Positions 8,667 to 17,181 of a stretch of DNA of 40,435 nt are shown piece by piece; position 1 is the stretch's first letter, and every line of letters begins with the position of its first letter. The stretch comes from Daejeonella sp. JGW-45 (GTDB lineage Bacteria; Bacteroidota; Bacteroidia; Sphingobacteriales; Sphingobacteriaceae), in assembly GCF_029360805.1 (NCBI RefSeq), contig NZ_JARKNC010000008.1, forward strand, positions 577,760-618,194, read 5' to 3'. The notes under the pieces were generated by a model that saw only the letters and a program-made list of their open reading frames with translations, made no database searches and had not been told where the DNA came from. Made by a program: the position numbers and the translations under genes.

Positions 8667-8677
8667 TTAGCAGGAAA

Positions 8678-9778
8678 ATGAAAGACCAGTTCGCCTTCGG
8701 CCTCATGCACATTTGCTTCCTATTTATTCTCAGCCTTTCTGCTTGCAAAAAAAACATTTTACCTGATGAGAATCTACGTACCGTTCTTGTGTACATGGGC
8801 GGTGATAATAACCTGAGTGATGAAACTGATGAAAAAATAGCCTCACTGCGAAAATCTGTCATTCCGAATGAAGGCAGGCTGCTCATCTTCCAGGATGCAT
8901 TAAATCAAAGCCCCAGGCTATTGGAAATTAAATCAGGCAATCTGACAACACTGAAAGTCTACGATCCGGAAAGTTCCGCCAGTCCGGAAGTCTTCAAACT
9001 TGTACTTCAAGATATACAAAGGCTTGCGCCGGCATCCAGCTATGGGCTTATACTGTTTTCCCACGCCTCCGGCTGGCTTCCCGAACGAACCCTTATTAAA
9101 CCCTACGCCGTGGTCCAGGACGGCAAAGAAGACCTTGAGCTCAGGGACTTCGCAGCAGTTATACCGGAAAGCTTTTTTGATTTTATGATCTTTGAAGCGT
9201 GTTTCATGGCGGGCATTGAGGTATTATACGAGCTCCGCAGTAAAACTGATTTTATTGTGGCATCCGCCACTGAAATACTCTCACCCGGCTTTACGCCGAT
9301 CTATCCCGATTTAATCCCAACCTTATTCCAGGAAGAACCAGGTTTGAAAAGATTCGCCGAAATATTTTTCAATTATTGCAACTTACAGCAGGGGGATTAC
9401 CAGGCGGCCTCAATCGCTGTAGTCCGCACCGCTGCATTACAATCACTGGCAGCCTGGACAAAAGTCCACAAAGACAAAACCCTGCCACCTGCCGACTTAA
9501 AATACATCCAGAAATTTGACCGGTACGGCGATTACACGCTATTCCTCGATTTTGAAGATTATTTTCAGCGCGTGAGTTCACCAGATTCTCACGAAGCCCT
9601 GAATAAAATTTTGAATGATGTCGTTATCTATAAAGCCGCCACGAAGGCCTTTATGAAAGGAAGTTCAGGATTTGACATTAACCGTTTTTCCGGACTAAGC
9701 ACCTATGTTCCTCAACCACAGTTTCCCTACCTGAACGAAGAGTACACAAGGCTCAGGTGGTCAAAGGCAGCACTATAA
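8678..9778 (+). CDS. Clostripain-family (C11) cysteine peptidase, lipoprotein
   Basis: A 366-residue lipoprotein with lipobox LSLSAC (C23). The C11 fold is read from TVLVYMGGDNNLSD (35-48), the catalytic His in LILFSHASGW (H129) and the catalytic Cys in FMIFEACFMAG (C175), followed by VASATEI and a downstream SPGFTPIYP loop. C11 enzymes belong to clan CD, like gingipains, and cleave after Arg or Lys. It is the last gene of the fimbrial operon, 11 bases after the accessory subunit. The neighbouring fimbrillins carry Lys or Arg just after their first strand, so it is a good candidate for the enzyme that matures them at the outer membrane. That role is inferred, not shown. No separate propeptide is evident. 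Confidence 0.8.
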   Translation: MKDQFAFGLMHICFLFILSLSACKKNILPDENLRTVLVYMGGDNNLSDETDEKIASLRKSVIPNEGRLLIFQDALNQSPRLLEIKSGNLTTLKVYDPESSASPEVFKLVLQDIQRLAPASSYGLILFSHASGWLPERTLIKPYAVVQDGKEDLELRDFAAVIPESFFDFMIFEACFMAGIEVLYELRSKTDFIVASATEILSPGFTPIYPDLIPTLFQEEPGLKRFAEIFFNYCNLQQGDYQAASIAVVRTAALQSLAAWTKVHKDKTLPPADLKYIQKFDRYGDYTLFLDFEDYFQRVSSPDSHEALNKILNDVVIYKAATKAFMKGSSGFDINRFSGLSTYVPQPQFPYLNEEYTRLRWSKAAL

Positions 9779-9797
9779 TTTGCATCCCCATACACAC

Positions 9798-10787
9798 CTA
9801 TAGGCGGATCAAATTCTCAATTTTCTCAAAGGTCAGCGGCTTACTAAGAAAATCTCTGACACAATGGTAAGTGAGCGCCCGTAGCTTTTCGCTGGCGTCA
9901 ATGGACGACGAAACAACGACCACATCCATACTTATAGCCAGGTGCGTAAGCTTTTCAAGAAATTCGAAGCCACTGATCAAGGGCATATTTAAATCAAGAA
10001 GCAGCAGATCGGGCGTATTGTTCCGCACATAGTCGAGCGCCTCAAAAGGATCAGCAAAGGCGACAACGTTTTTGTCAGAATACTTAGAGAACAGCATTTT
10101 ATGAAGCTTATTAACAATAGGATCATCGTCGACCAGAACAATATTCCGTATGGCTTTCTGAATTGTCTTGGGTGGAAATTCAGACACCACTTCGTCCTGA
10201 TTGATCAAGGAATTCAGGTTCAGTAATATGCTGTCCAATTGACGGGCCTGCTGGTTAATATCTGATAAAAGCGATTTGATCTTTGAATAATTGAAGTTCT
10301 CCAGGCGGGGATGCGAGATCAGATCGGAAAGGCTGAGAATATTGCAAAGTGGTGCACGAAGCTTATGCGAGGTGACAAAAGACAGATCTTCTCCATACCA
10401 CGGCAATCCTTCCCAATTTAAGTTAACCAAAACACCCGATAACTGATTGCCAACCGACACCGGTGTGCACATTATATGCACCGCCTGACTAACAGAATCG
10501 TTTATCTTAATGGTCCGGCGTATGCTGACAGGATACCCCATAAGACAATGGTCAATCATCTTATTGAACGTATTCTTATATTTTTTTGAAACAAGATTTA
10601 AAACAAATTCGTCTGAATCGTTAGCATGGCCGACTCCCTGAAGATGTACTAAATCCTCAACATCGTAATATTCTATCTTCTTTCGATGATCAATAAGCAG
10701 AAGCGCGTAGGGAGCGGATGAGAAGTCCTTAAAAGCTCGGGCACGGGTAAACCTTTCTTTTAATTTTGACATTTGGGTCTTCTCCAT
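9798..10787 (-). CDS. PAS-like, histidine-phosphotransfer (DHp) and receiver protein without a kinase ATPase domain
   Basis: A 329-residue protein from the preferred ATG at 10787. An N-terminal PAS-like region (about 20-125) is followed by a histidine-kinase-like dimerisation segment with H141 in FVTSHKLRAPL. About 70 residues later comes a complete receiver domain: acidic pair in LVDDDP, phospho-Asp D265 in LLLDLNMP, and Lys in FLSKPL. There is no ATP-binding domain. The residue after the H-box His is Lys instead of the usual acidic residue, so self-phosphorylation is unlikely. It may relay phosphate or act through dimerisation. An open frame reaches back to 10910, but a promoter match at 10841-10871 lies inside that extension, which supports 10787 as the start. 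Confidence 0.65.
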   Translation of the reverse strand: MEKTQMSKLKERFTRARAFKDFSSAPYALLLIDHRKKIEYYDVEDLVHLQGVGHANDSDEFVLNLVSKKYKNTFNKMIDHCLMGYPVSIRRTIKINDSVSQAVHIMCTPVSVGNQLSGVLVNLNWEGLPWYGEDLSFVTSHKLRAPLCNILSLSDLISHPRLENFNYSKIKSLLSDINQQARQLDSILLNLNSLINQDEVVSEFPPKTIQKAIRNIVLVDDDPIVNKLHKMLFSKYSDKNVVAFADPFEALDYVRNNTPDLLLLDLNMPLISGFEFLEKLTHLAISMDVVVVSSSIDASEKLRALTYHCVRDFLSKPLTFEKIENLIRL

Positions 10788-10840
10788 TATATTCTGTTGT
10801 GCACCGGTATTGATTGGTGCAGAGTGCTTTTCATAAGCAA

Positions 10841-10871
10841 CAAATATATCATTTGATTTCGTAAATGCAAG
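10841..10871 (-). promoter_or_regulatory. Bacteroidota-type promoter for the PAS-DHp-receiver gene
   Basis: On the minus strand, CTTG at 10871-10868 is followed after exactly 19 bases by TATATTTG at 10848-10841. This matches the TTTG-N19-21-TAnnTTTG consensus of Bacteroidota housekeeping promoters, with one change in the -33 box. Transcription would start near 10834, about 47 bases before the ATG at 10787. Confidence 0.55.
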
Positions 10872-10910
10872 AAATTCCATCAACAAACATGTACAGGTCA
10901 ACAGGTTCAA

Positions 10911-11209
10911 ATATCAATTTACACGAAAGTCGATTATACAGGAAAGGGGCTTGCTTATCCGTTTATAATGAATCTGTATTACGAAACCGCCGCAACGGAG
11001 TTTAGTATTTCGCTAAATTGTTAGTCGATCCTGCAATATGAAACCATAATGCTTTTGCTAAAACCCGCAGGGGTCTGATTATCAAATCATGATTGCTTCA
11101 TCACCAATAAAAAACAATCTATGGCAGATGAAAATATTGGTCTGTAATTTGACTAGTATTACCCAAAAATGTTACAAATCGGGATCATACCAGAATTATT
11201 AAGTAATAT
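10911..11209. other. Divergent intergenic region upstream of the XRE gene
   Basis: About 300 bases of A+T-rich sequence. It contains the palindrome AATCATGATT (11085-11094), a TTTAG/CTAAA pair near 11000-11020 and a TAATTTG word near 11145 with no fitting -33 box. No ORF or RNA gene is supported. Confidence 0.35.
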
Positions 11210-12031
11210 ATGCAAGAAATCCTTTCACGCGAGTCTATTGGTTCGAGAATTCGCAGCCTGAGAGTCCAAAATAACCATTCTCAGGAAACTGTGTCAAAAT
11301 TCCTGGGAATGTCCCGGGGCAATTATTCACAGATTGAGCTTGGGAACCAGTTCCCCACATATGATATGCTCTACAAGATATCAATCTTCTATAACAAGTC
11401 GTACGAATGGCTTTTACATGGTCAGCATGCCGTTCTGCCCGATAAAGCGTTACCTAAACCGACCCTGGGTTCTTCAGCAAGCACTGTTCATCTGGTGAAG
11501 AATTCAGACTTCTATCATTATCTTACCTCCAGGTCTAAAAAAGCATATATTGATAGTTTGGGGACGGTAGATATTAGTCGCGCCGAGCAGGAAGTCACCT
11601 ATTTAAGCGGGGTTTACCGGGCTTTCGAGGTTCCCGATTCAGGCATGAACGGAATATTTCAGCAAGGCGATGTGGTTACAGCCCGGTGTGCCAGCCGCAT
11701 TTCAGATATCCGTCTAAATGAGTTTTATGTGTTGATCACCCACGAAGAGATCCTGGTAAGACGCGTTGCAGCATACTTTGCCGATACGAAAACGCTCGTG
11801 TGTAAAACTGATAATCCCGGTTACCCTATTGTTGTAATTAAGGCGGACGACCTTTGTGAGCTTTGGCAAGTGTGGGGCATATATTCTACAAAAGTGGGGG
11901 ATATTGTAGAACAAATGGGGCGGCAGCTTAAGAAGTTCGAAAAATCAATTACGGTCTTGAAAAAAAATATTGAAAATATTAAGACTGAGGTTATTGAGAA
12001 TGAGAGCGATAGTCTGCCTTCTGTTCATTGA
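11210..12031 (+). CDS. XRE-family regulator with degenerate S24 (LexA/CI-like) domain
   Basis: A 273-residue regulator. The helix-turn-helix is at about 10-60 (GSRIRSLRVQNNHSQETVSK, then MSRGNYSQIELG). A LexA/CI-type C-terminal domain (about 135-228) is recognised by VPDSGMNGIFQQGDVV, YVLITHEEILVRRV and KTDNPGYP. In working S24 proteins Ser directly precedes Met and a Lys lies in the second motif. Here the residue before M146 is Gly (Ser is one place earlier) and the second motif reads RR (184-185), so self-cleavage is probably lost. A Lys/Glu-rich coiled-coil-like tail follows. Upstream lies a 10-base perfect palindrome AATCATGATT (11085-11094), a possible but unproven operator. Its stop faces the NCS2 permease stop 13 bases away. 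Confidence 0.7.
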   Translation: MQEILSRESIGSRIRSLRVQNNHSQETVSKFLGMSRGNYSQIELGNQFPTYDMLYKISIFYNKSYEWLLHGQHAVLPDKALPKPTLGSSASTVHLVKNSDFYHYLTSRSKKAYIDSLGTVDISRAEQEVTYLSGVYRAFEVPDSGMNGIFQQGDVVTARCASRISDIRLNEFYVLITHEEILVRRVAAYFADTKTLVCKTDNPGYPIVVIKADDLCELWQVWGIYSTKVGDIVEQMGRQLKKFEKSITVLKKNIENIKTEVIENESDSLPSVH

Positions 12032-12044
12032 GGCACAACGCCCC

Positions 12045-13448
12045 TCAGGATTTGCGCTTGCCGGAAGTTCCGGTAAGCCAGCCACTCATTCCCCTTTCTT
12101 CCGGGGTCCCCGGTAAGATATTGTCGAGAAGGAAGGCCCAAAGACCGGATACCATCATGGGTGTAGCTAATACTACGTTTATAAAGACCATCAGGGACGT
12201 GTTTTCCAATTGGATCGGATTTTCTTTCATGTAGGAGGGCAGAGAAAGACCTAACATTAATGACGTTCCGATCAGTACCTGATTCCGGGATATATTTATT
12301 TTAGCTCTCAAGATTAATTCCAGGCCCGTCATAGCTAAAACACCAAATGCCACAAGATAAACAGCACCCAGGATAACCTCTGGTATTTCCGCCATAAAAG
12401 CTCCGAATTTCCCGACTATGCCGATAAAAAGTAATATTATACCGGCGACTATACAGACAAAGCGACTTGCAATGCCGCTCAATCTAATCACGCCAATATT
12501 CTGAGAAAATGTCGAAGTAGCACTTCCTCCCAGCACACTGGAAATAATACTCCCTACTCCTTCAGCAGCGATCCCACGGCTTATTTGCTTTATTTTAGGC
12601 GGATCCGTTCCCGTTACTTTTGAAAGCGCCATATAGTCGCCGAAAGATTCAAGTGATGCCGTTAAATATGGAATAGACATCGCAAAAATAAACCCCATAT
12701 TAAATTTCGGGGCGCCCCATGGGAAAAACTCGGGGACAGTGAACCATTTGCTTTCAGCTATCGTCTGAAGGTTAACATACATCAGGTGCTTTTCCGGGAA
12801 CCATTCCAGCCAGGTTCCGACCATGGCGGCCGCATAGGCAATAATTACAGCCAGAAATAGAGACATAGTTTTCGTCATTACCCCAAAGGCGAAACTGAAA
12901 GAGATCACCATTATAATGACAATCATCGCGTAATGCCAGGCGTCTCCTATGAACTCCGTAATGACAGGCCACAAACCCAGGCCGATCATCATAATTATAA
13001 TTCCTACGGTCATTGGCGAGATAAGCCGGCTTACCCACTTAAGGACATTCAAAAAACCTAAAGCTGATTGAAAAACCGCACCAACCAGCAAGGCTCCACC
13101 CAGATATTGCATGGTGATGAGGGGATCGGAATAGAGAGAAACACCTAAAGAGCCTAAGGCCAGGTAAGCCGGTATATGGCCTGACGTAGAACCTTGAATA
13201 ACCGGCAAGCGTACCCCAAGCATCACCTGGATAATAGTCGCTATTCCTACCGCAACATTGATATAGCCGATCAGCAAGCCTATTTGTGAAGTAGTCAGTC
13301 CGACAGTCGTCCCTATAATTACAGCCGTAGTGATACTTCCCAGGATCATGGCGAAGATGTGCTGAAAACCATAAACCACTGATGCACCAATTGGCGGCTT
13401 TTCATCCATTTCGTAAACTAAAGATTTACTCTCAGTGTTTTTGGCCAT
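12045..13448 (-). CDS. NCS2-family nucleobase permease
   Basis: A 467-residue inner-membrane protein with about 12-14 hydrophobic segments. NCS2 features are the QH pair at the end of the first helix (GFQHIFAM, Q29-H30), the SGHIPAYLALG segment of the third helix, the acidic helix ASLESFGDYMA, and a divergent signature SQNIGVIRLSGIASR in place of the usual ENxGxxxxTG. It should import a purine, pyrimidine or related ring compound with protons. It is divergent from a second NCS2 gene whose N-terminus has a similar start (MAKNTES versus VAKNNTEN), suggesting that the two are paralogues. The substrate cannot be told from sequence alone. Confidence 0.8.
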   Translation of the reverse strand: MAKNTESKSLVYEMDEKPPIGASVVYGFQHIFAMILGSITTAVIIGTTVGLTTSQIGLLIGYINVAVGIATIIQVMLGVRLPVIQGSTSGHIPAYLALGSLGVSLYSDPLITMQYLGGALLVGAVFQSALGFLNVLKWVSRLISPMTVGIIIMMIGLGLWPVITEFIGDAWHYAMIVIIMVISFSFAFGVMTKTMSLFLAVIIAYAAAMVGTWLEWFPEKHLMYVNLQTIAESKWFTVPEFFPWGAPKFNMGFIFAMSIPYLTASLESFGDYMALSKVTGTDPPKIKQISRGIAAEGVGSIISSVLGGSATSTFSQNIGVIRLSGIASRFVCIVAGIILLFIGIVGKFGAFMAEIPEVILGAVYLVAFGVLAMTGLELILRAKINISRNQVLIGTSLMLGLSLPSYMKENPIQLENTSLMVFINVVLATPMMVSGLWAFLLDNILPGTPEERGMSGWLTGTSGKRKS

Positions 13449-13550
13449 GACTTTCTGATATAAGTGATCGTCTTTTTGTTCTCTACCAAATCGGGCTTCT
13501 TACAAACAAGTACAATAACCTTTTGTTGTGATATTAACAAATTGCTTGTC

Positions 13551-14870
13551 GTGGCAAAAAATAACACTGAGAATCCGGCACTGGTTTATAACGCCGATGA
13601 CCAACCCCGGTCAGCCCGCGATTGGATTATTTACAGTCTGCAGTGGGTAGTTACTATGGTCTATGCTGTTGTTTGGGGATATGCTATAGTAGGTATTGAA
13701 ATGGGGTTTTCTTCTGCCGAACTTTCCGGCTATATGTCTTCGATCGTTCTCACTATCGGACTTTCAACTTTACTTCAGGCCTGGCTGGGACATCGAATGG
13801 CCATGGTTTCAGGACCTAACGTTATCCCGTCCCTCGCTATTGTTACAGCCATCACTGCCGGCGGCAAAGAATATGCCCAGCAAGCCTTTTTTGCCCAGTC
13901 CGTTGCAGGTATTGTCGTTATCATATTAATACTTTTTGGAGCTGTAAAACTCATAAACAAGGTCTGGAGCCCGCTAATTCTCGGATCGATGGTCATACTT
14001 GTGGGTCTCTCAATATCTAAACAGGGTCTCGCCCTGTTGGTCGACCTGGGATTCGGATGGCAATTTTTCACGGGCCTGGTACTCGCATTAGCGGGTACAT
14101 TTGTCGCCATCCGTACAAAAGGGATATGGGGAACACTTCCGCCCTTAATCGTAATTGTTCTGGGCTATGCCGTCTTTATGACCATGAACGAATTCGAATG
14201 GAAACTCATGCAAGAACCCGACCCGTTTGTATTGCCTGAAATCCTGCCCTATGGTTTAGAGATGCCGCCCTTTGATTTGATTGCAATCATGATAGTTGTA
14301 AATCTTATGGCGGCTCTTAATATGTTTGGTAATCTCACGGGCTATTCGGGCGTAACCAAGCATAAATTAGACGACAAAACAATGAACAGGTCGTTTCTGT
14401 TCTTCGGGACGATCGAAACATGCCTTGCCGGGATACTTGGCGTCCCGGCTACTGTAGCCTATGGCGAGAATCTTGGAATTGTGATGTTAACGCGCGTCGC
14501 AGCCCGAAGTTTCATTATTGTTGCCTCTGTCATTTTTATATTTTTTGCTTTCATCGGGCCTGTTGGAGGATTGATGGCGGCTATGCCTAAGCCGGTAGCC
14601 GGGGCGGTATTGCTGGGAATTGCCTCTACCGTCGTAGGTATCGGAGCCAACATGATGGCCGCCGCACCGAGCTTTGGAAGAAGAGAACAAAGCCTGGTGG
14701 GTTTCTCAATTTTCCTGAGCCTGGGTTTATTCCTTCTGCCGCCGGAAACGTGGGAGAACGTACCGAGAATCATCACAACCATCTTCAGCAACCCCATTAT
14801 ATCCGTAATCATATTTGTCATGCTGTTCGAACAGATCATTTTCCGGCAAAAACAGCCTGATAAAAAATAA
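13551..14870 (+). CDS. NCS2-family permease, divergent paralogue
   Basis: A 440-residue membrane protein with about 12 or more hydrophobic segments. The GTG at 13551 is chosen as start because it gives VAKNNTENPALVY, which parallels the N-terminus of the divergent NCS2 gene. The open frame reaches back to an ATG at 13464, but those residues look non-coding. The helix-1 QH pair of NCS2 proteins is QW here (LQWVV, 30-34), and the signature reads AYGENLGIVMLTRVAARS. The proposed acidic helix also differs (NLMAALNMFGNLTGY). A changed substrate is likely. The biuret-hydrolase-like gene follows after only 10 bases, so transporter and enzyme are probably co-transcribed and the imported compound may be the enzyme's substrate. 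Confidence 0.75.
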   Translation: MAKNNTENPALVYNADDQPRSARDWIIYSLQWVVTMVYAVVWGYAIVGIEMGFSSAELSGYMSSIVLTIGLSTLLQAWLGHRMAMVSGPNVIPSLAIVTAITAGGKEYAQQAFFAQSVAGIVVIILILFGAVKLINKVWSPLILGSMVILVGLSISKQGLALLVDLGFGWQFFTGLVLALAGTFVAIRTKGIWGTLPPLIVIVLGYAVFMTMNEFEWKLMQEPDPFVLPEILPYGLEMPPFDLIAIMIVVNLMAALNMFGNLTGYSGVTKHKLDDKTMNRSFLFFGTIETCLAGILGVPATVAYGENLGIVMLTRVAARSFIIVASVIFIFFAFIGPVGGLMAAMPKPVAGAVLLGIASTVVGIGANMMAAAPSFGRREQSLVGFSIFLSLGLFLLPPETWENVPRIITTIFSNPIISVIIFVMLFEQIIFRQKQPDKK

Positions 14871-14880
14871 AATCATTTCT

Positions 14881-15807
14881 ATGAAAAAGCAGACAAGCAA
14901 AGAACAGAAAATTAAACCTGGCACATCAGCAAAATGGCAGCCCGGTACTGTTTCAAATATGGCCGATGAGCGACGATATGAAGAGGTGCTTGATAAGCGG
15001 CGTGAAACTATTCTCGCACAAGCCCAAAAGGACTATGATGATTTTTTGAAAAACCGGACCTTTAGATTTCCGATCTGGCAATACGGGCAACCCAAAGGAA
15101 AGCTTTTCAGAGTTGAATGTGAAGACAACCCGAATTTCGGAGAAACGTCCTTTCTTGAATTCGATTCAGGCAGGACAGCATTTGTTTTGATAGACTTTCA
15201 GATCGATTTTTGCGGGGAGAAAGGTTATGTAGACGTGATGAAGTATCCCCTGGAAAACACTGCTGTGCCTTTACTTGCCACCCGGAAAGTTCTGGATGCT
15301 GTTCGAAACACTGACATCACGGTTATTCACACCCGGGAAGGCCATCTGCCGGATTTAAGCGACTGCCCTTACAATAAACTTCTGCGAAGTAAAATTATAG
15401 GTAAAGGTGTAGGCATAGGAGAAAAACCCAAAGGTGGTATTGGCCGGCTCCTGGTCAGGGGATCCAAGAGCTGGGGTATTGTTAAGGAGGTAGAACCCGT
15501 TGAGGGCGAGATTCTCGTTGACAAGGCAGGAAAGGGAGCAGGTGGCTTGAGTACCCTTTACCCTACGCTGCGTAATTTAGGCATAACGCATTTGGTAATT
15601 GTAGGAATAACTACCGATGTATGCGTAAATAGCATCATGACCGAAGCAAACGACCTTGGTTTCTGGTGCTTGCTCCTGAAAGATTGTACGGGCGCAACTG
15701 ATAAAGGTAATTACGCGGCGGCTATAAAAAGCACTAAAATGCAGGGCGGAGTTTTTGGATGGGTTTCAGATTCTGAAAAATTTATAAGCGCATTAAATGA
15801 TGTATAA
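14881..15807 (+). CDS. Isochorismatase-fold amidohydrolase, biuret-hydrolase-like
   Basis: A 308-residue cytosolic cysteine hydrolase. The triad is D105 (FVLIDFQIDF), K215 (LVDKAGKG) and C248 (TTDVCVNS). The segments DFCGEKGYVD, VIHTREGHLPDL, GITTDVCV, DCTGATDKGN and MQGGVFG match the pattern I recall for bacterial biuret and triuret hydrolases, including a Gln (Q288) next to the active site. It has about 90 extra N-terminal residues compared with the usual enzyme of roughly 230 residues, and KGAGGL replaces the usual residues after the active-site Lys. Substrate is therefore uncertain: biuret, triuret, a carbamoylated amine or another ureide. It lies 10 bases after an NCS2 permease. The ATG at 14881 follows that stop; an in-frame extension upstream would overlap the permease. 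Confidence 0.75.
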   Translation: MKKQTSKEQKIKPGTSAKWQPGTVSNMADERRYEEVLDKRRETILAQAQKDYDDFLKNRTFRFPIWQYGQPKGKLFRVECEDNPNFGETSFLEFDSGRTAFVLIDFQIDFCGEKGYVDVMKYPLENTAVPLLATRKVLDAVRNTDITVIHTREGHLPDLSDCPYNKLLRSKIIGKGVGIGEKPKGGIGRLLVRGSKSWGIVKEVEPVEGEILVDKAGKGAGGLSTLYPTLRNLGITHLVIVGITTDVCVNSIMTEANDLGFWCLLLKDCTGATDKGNYAAAIKSTKMQGGVFGWVSDSEKFISALNDV

Positions 15808-15888
15808 TTGCAGGAAATTCCCGTTAAATATTCATTAAAAATAACCTTGCTCTGCATATTGTAAAGAGGAGCTGTTGTGGTTTCCATT

Positions 15889-16983
15889 CTATTGCTTGAT
15901 CGTAGCCATGTCAATTACGAAGCGATACTTCACATCTCCTTTCAGCAAACGCTCATAAGCTTCATTGATCTGTTGAATGCTGATCATCTCGATATCCGAT
16001 ACGATGTTATGCTGACCACAAAAGTCAAGCATTTCCTGTGTTTCGGCTATCCCTCCTATCATCGAACCTGCGAAATTCCGGCGATAGGGAATAAGGCTGA
16101 ATGCTGCAACCGGAAGCGGATTCTCCGGAGCGCCAACCAGAGCAAGAGAGCCATCGACCTTCAAAAGGCTCAGGTAAAGATTAATGTCGTGCTGCGCAGA
16201 AACCGCGTCGAGAACGAAGTGCAGCTTTCCCCTATATTTCGTCATCTGCTGTTCGTCTGAAGAAAGCACCACATCATCTGCTCCCAGGCGTTTGGCATCG
16301 TCTGCCTTCCCCGCTGATGTCGTGAACACAATAACCTCTGCGCCCATTGCCTTCGCAAGCTTCACAGCCATATGTCCTAATCCGCCAATACCCACTATTC
16401 CGACTTTTTTCCCGGGTCCGACATTCCAGTGCTTCAGCGGAGAATAAGTAGTTATTCCCGCGCATAACAGTGGCGCAGTGGCCGCCAGATCAAGATTTTC
16501 CGGCACCCTCAGTACGAAGGCCTCGTCAACAACAATACTTTCCGAATAACCTCCGTAGGTTTGCGTGCCCAAATATTTATCCGGTGAGTTATATGTTCCA
16601 ATATTGCCTTCCCCGCAATATTGCTCCAGGCCATCTTTACAGTATTCACACTCACGGCAGCTATCTACCATACAGCCGACACCGGCCACGTCGCCAACCT
16701 TGAATTTGGTCACATGATTCCCAACAGCCACAATCTTGCCCACAATTTCATGGCCCGGAACACATGGATACACGGTACTGTGCCACTCGTTTCTGGCCGT
16801 GTGAAGGTCTGAATGGCAAACGCCGCAGAACTGTATCTCAATTTCCACGTCATGTGGCCCGGGATTTCTGCGCCTGATGTTTAACGGTTTCAGTGCATCT
16901 GCTGCTGCCTCCGTACCGAAAGCCCTGGTTTCTTTTGCGTGAACAGAAACTGCGCCTTCTGCTGTTGCTCTAATCGTCTCCAT
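15889..16983 (-). CDS. Zinc-dependent NAD(P) alcohol dehydrogenase (cinnamyl-alcohol/YahK type)
   Basis: A 364-residue medium-chain dehydrogenase. Catalytic zinc ligands are C53 (CGVCHSDLH), H78 (VPGHEIVG) and C174 (LLCAGITTY). Structural zinc ligands are C109, C112, C115 and C123. The coenzyme loop is GIGGLGHMA (198-206). The TTSAGK after the second strand, with no acidic residue there, suggests NADPH. It probably reduces or oxidises aldehydes or alcohols; related enzymes act broadly on aldehydes. About 25 residues precede the usual family start. The gene stands alone between the amidohydrolase and the permease, and no operon partner is evident. Confidence 0.85.
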   Translation of the reverse strand: METIRATAEGAVSVHAKETRAFGTEAAADALKPLNIRRRNPGPHDVEIEIQFCGVCHSDLHTARNEWHSTVYPCVPGHEIVGKIVAVGNHVTKFKVGDVAGVGCMVDSCRECEYCKDGLEQYCGEGNIGTYNSPDKYLGTQTYGGYSESIVVDEAFVLRVPENLDLAATAPLLCAGITTYSPLKHWNVGPGKKVGIVGIGGLGHMAVKLAKAMGAEVIVFTTSAGKADDAKRLGADDVVLSSDEQQMTKYRGKLHFVLDAVSAQHDINLYLSLLKVDGSLALVGAPENPLPVAAFSLIPYRRNFAGSMIGGIAETQEMLDFCGQHNIVSDIEMISIQQINEAYERLLKGDVKYRFVIDMATIKQ

Positions 16984-17181
16984 ATGCGTTTGTTAATGTT
17001 TGGCAATATACGCACTAAGCTCAACACATCTGCCGGTTTATTGGTTCGTAATAACTTACAATCAACCCGGACTATACCCTGCGGATGACCATCGTTTATC
17101 CAATGAATCTGTCGATTTAATCTGCGAGAGAAAAAATCACGCAAGTAAGATGGAACCTTGCGGCCGGCAACCCACATTGAT

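Noticed and set aside
10788-10910. N-terminal extension of the PAS-DHp-receiver protein
   Set aside because: A good promoter lies within it and its residues do not look like a domain or signal peptide.
13464-13550. ATG-initiated extension of the second NCS2 permease
   Set aside because: The residues are unlike any NCS2 N-terminus, and the GTG at 13551 gives a start similar to the paralogue.
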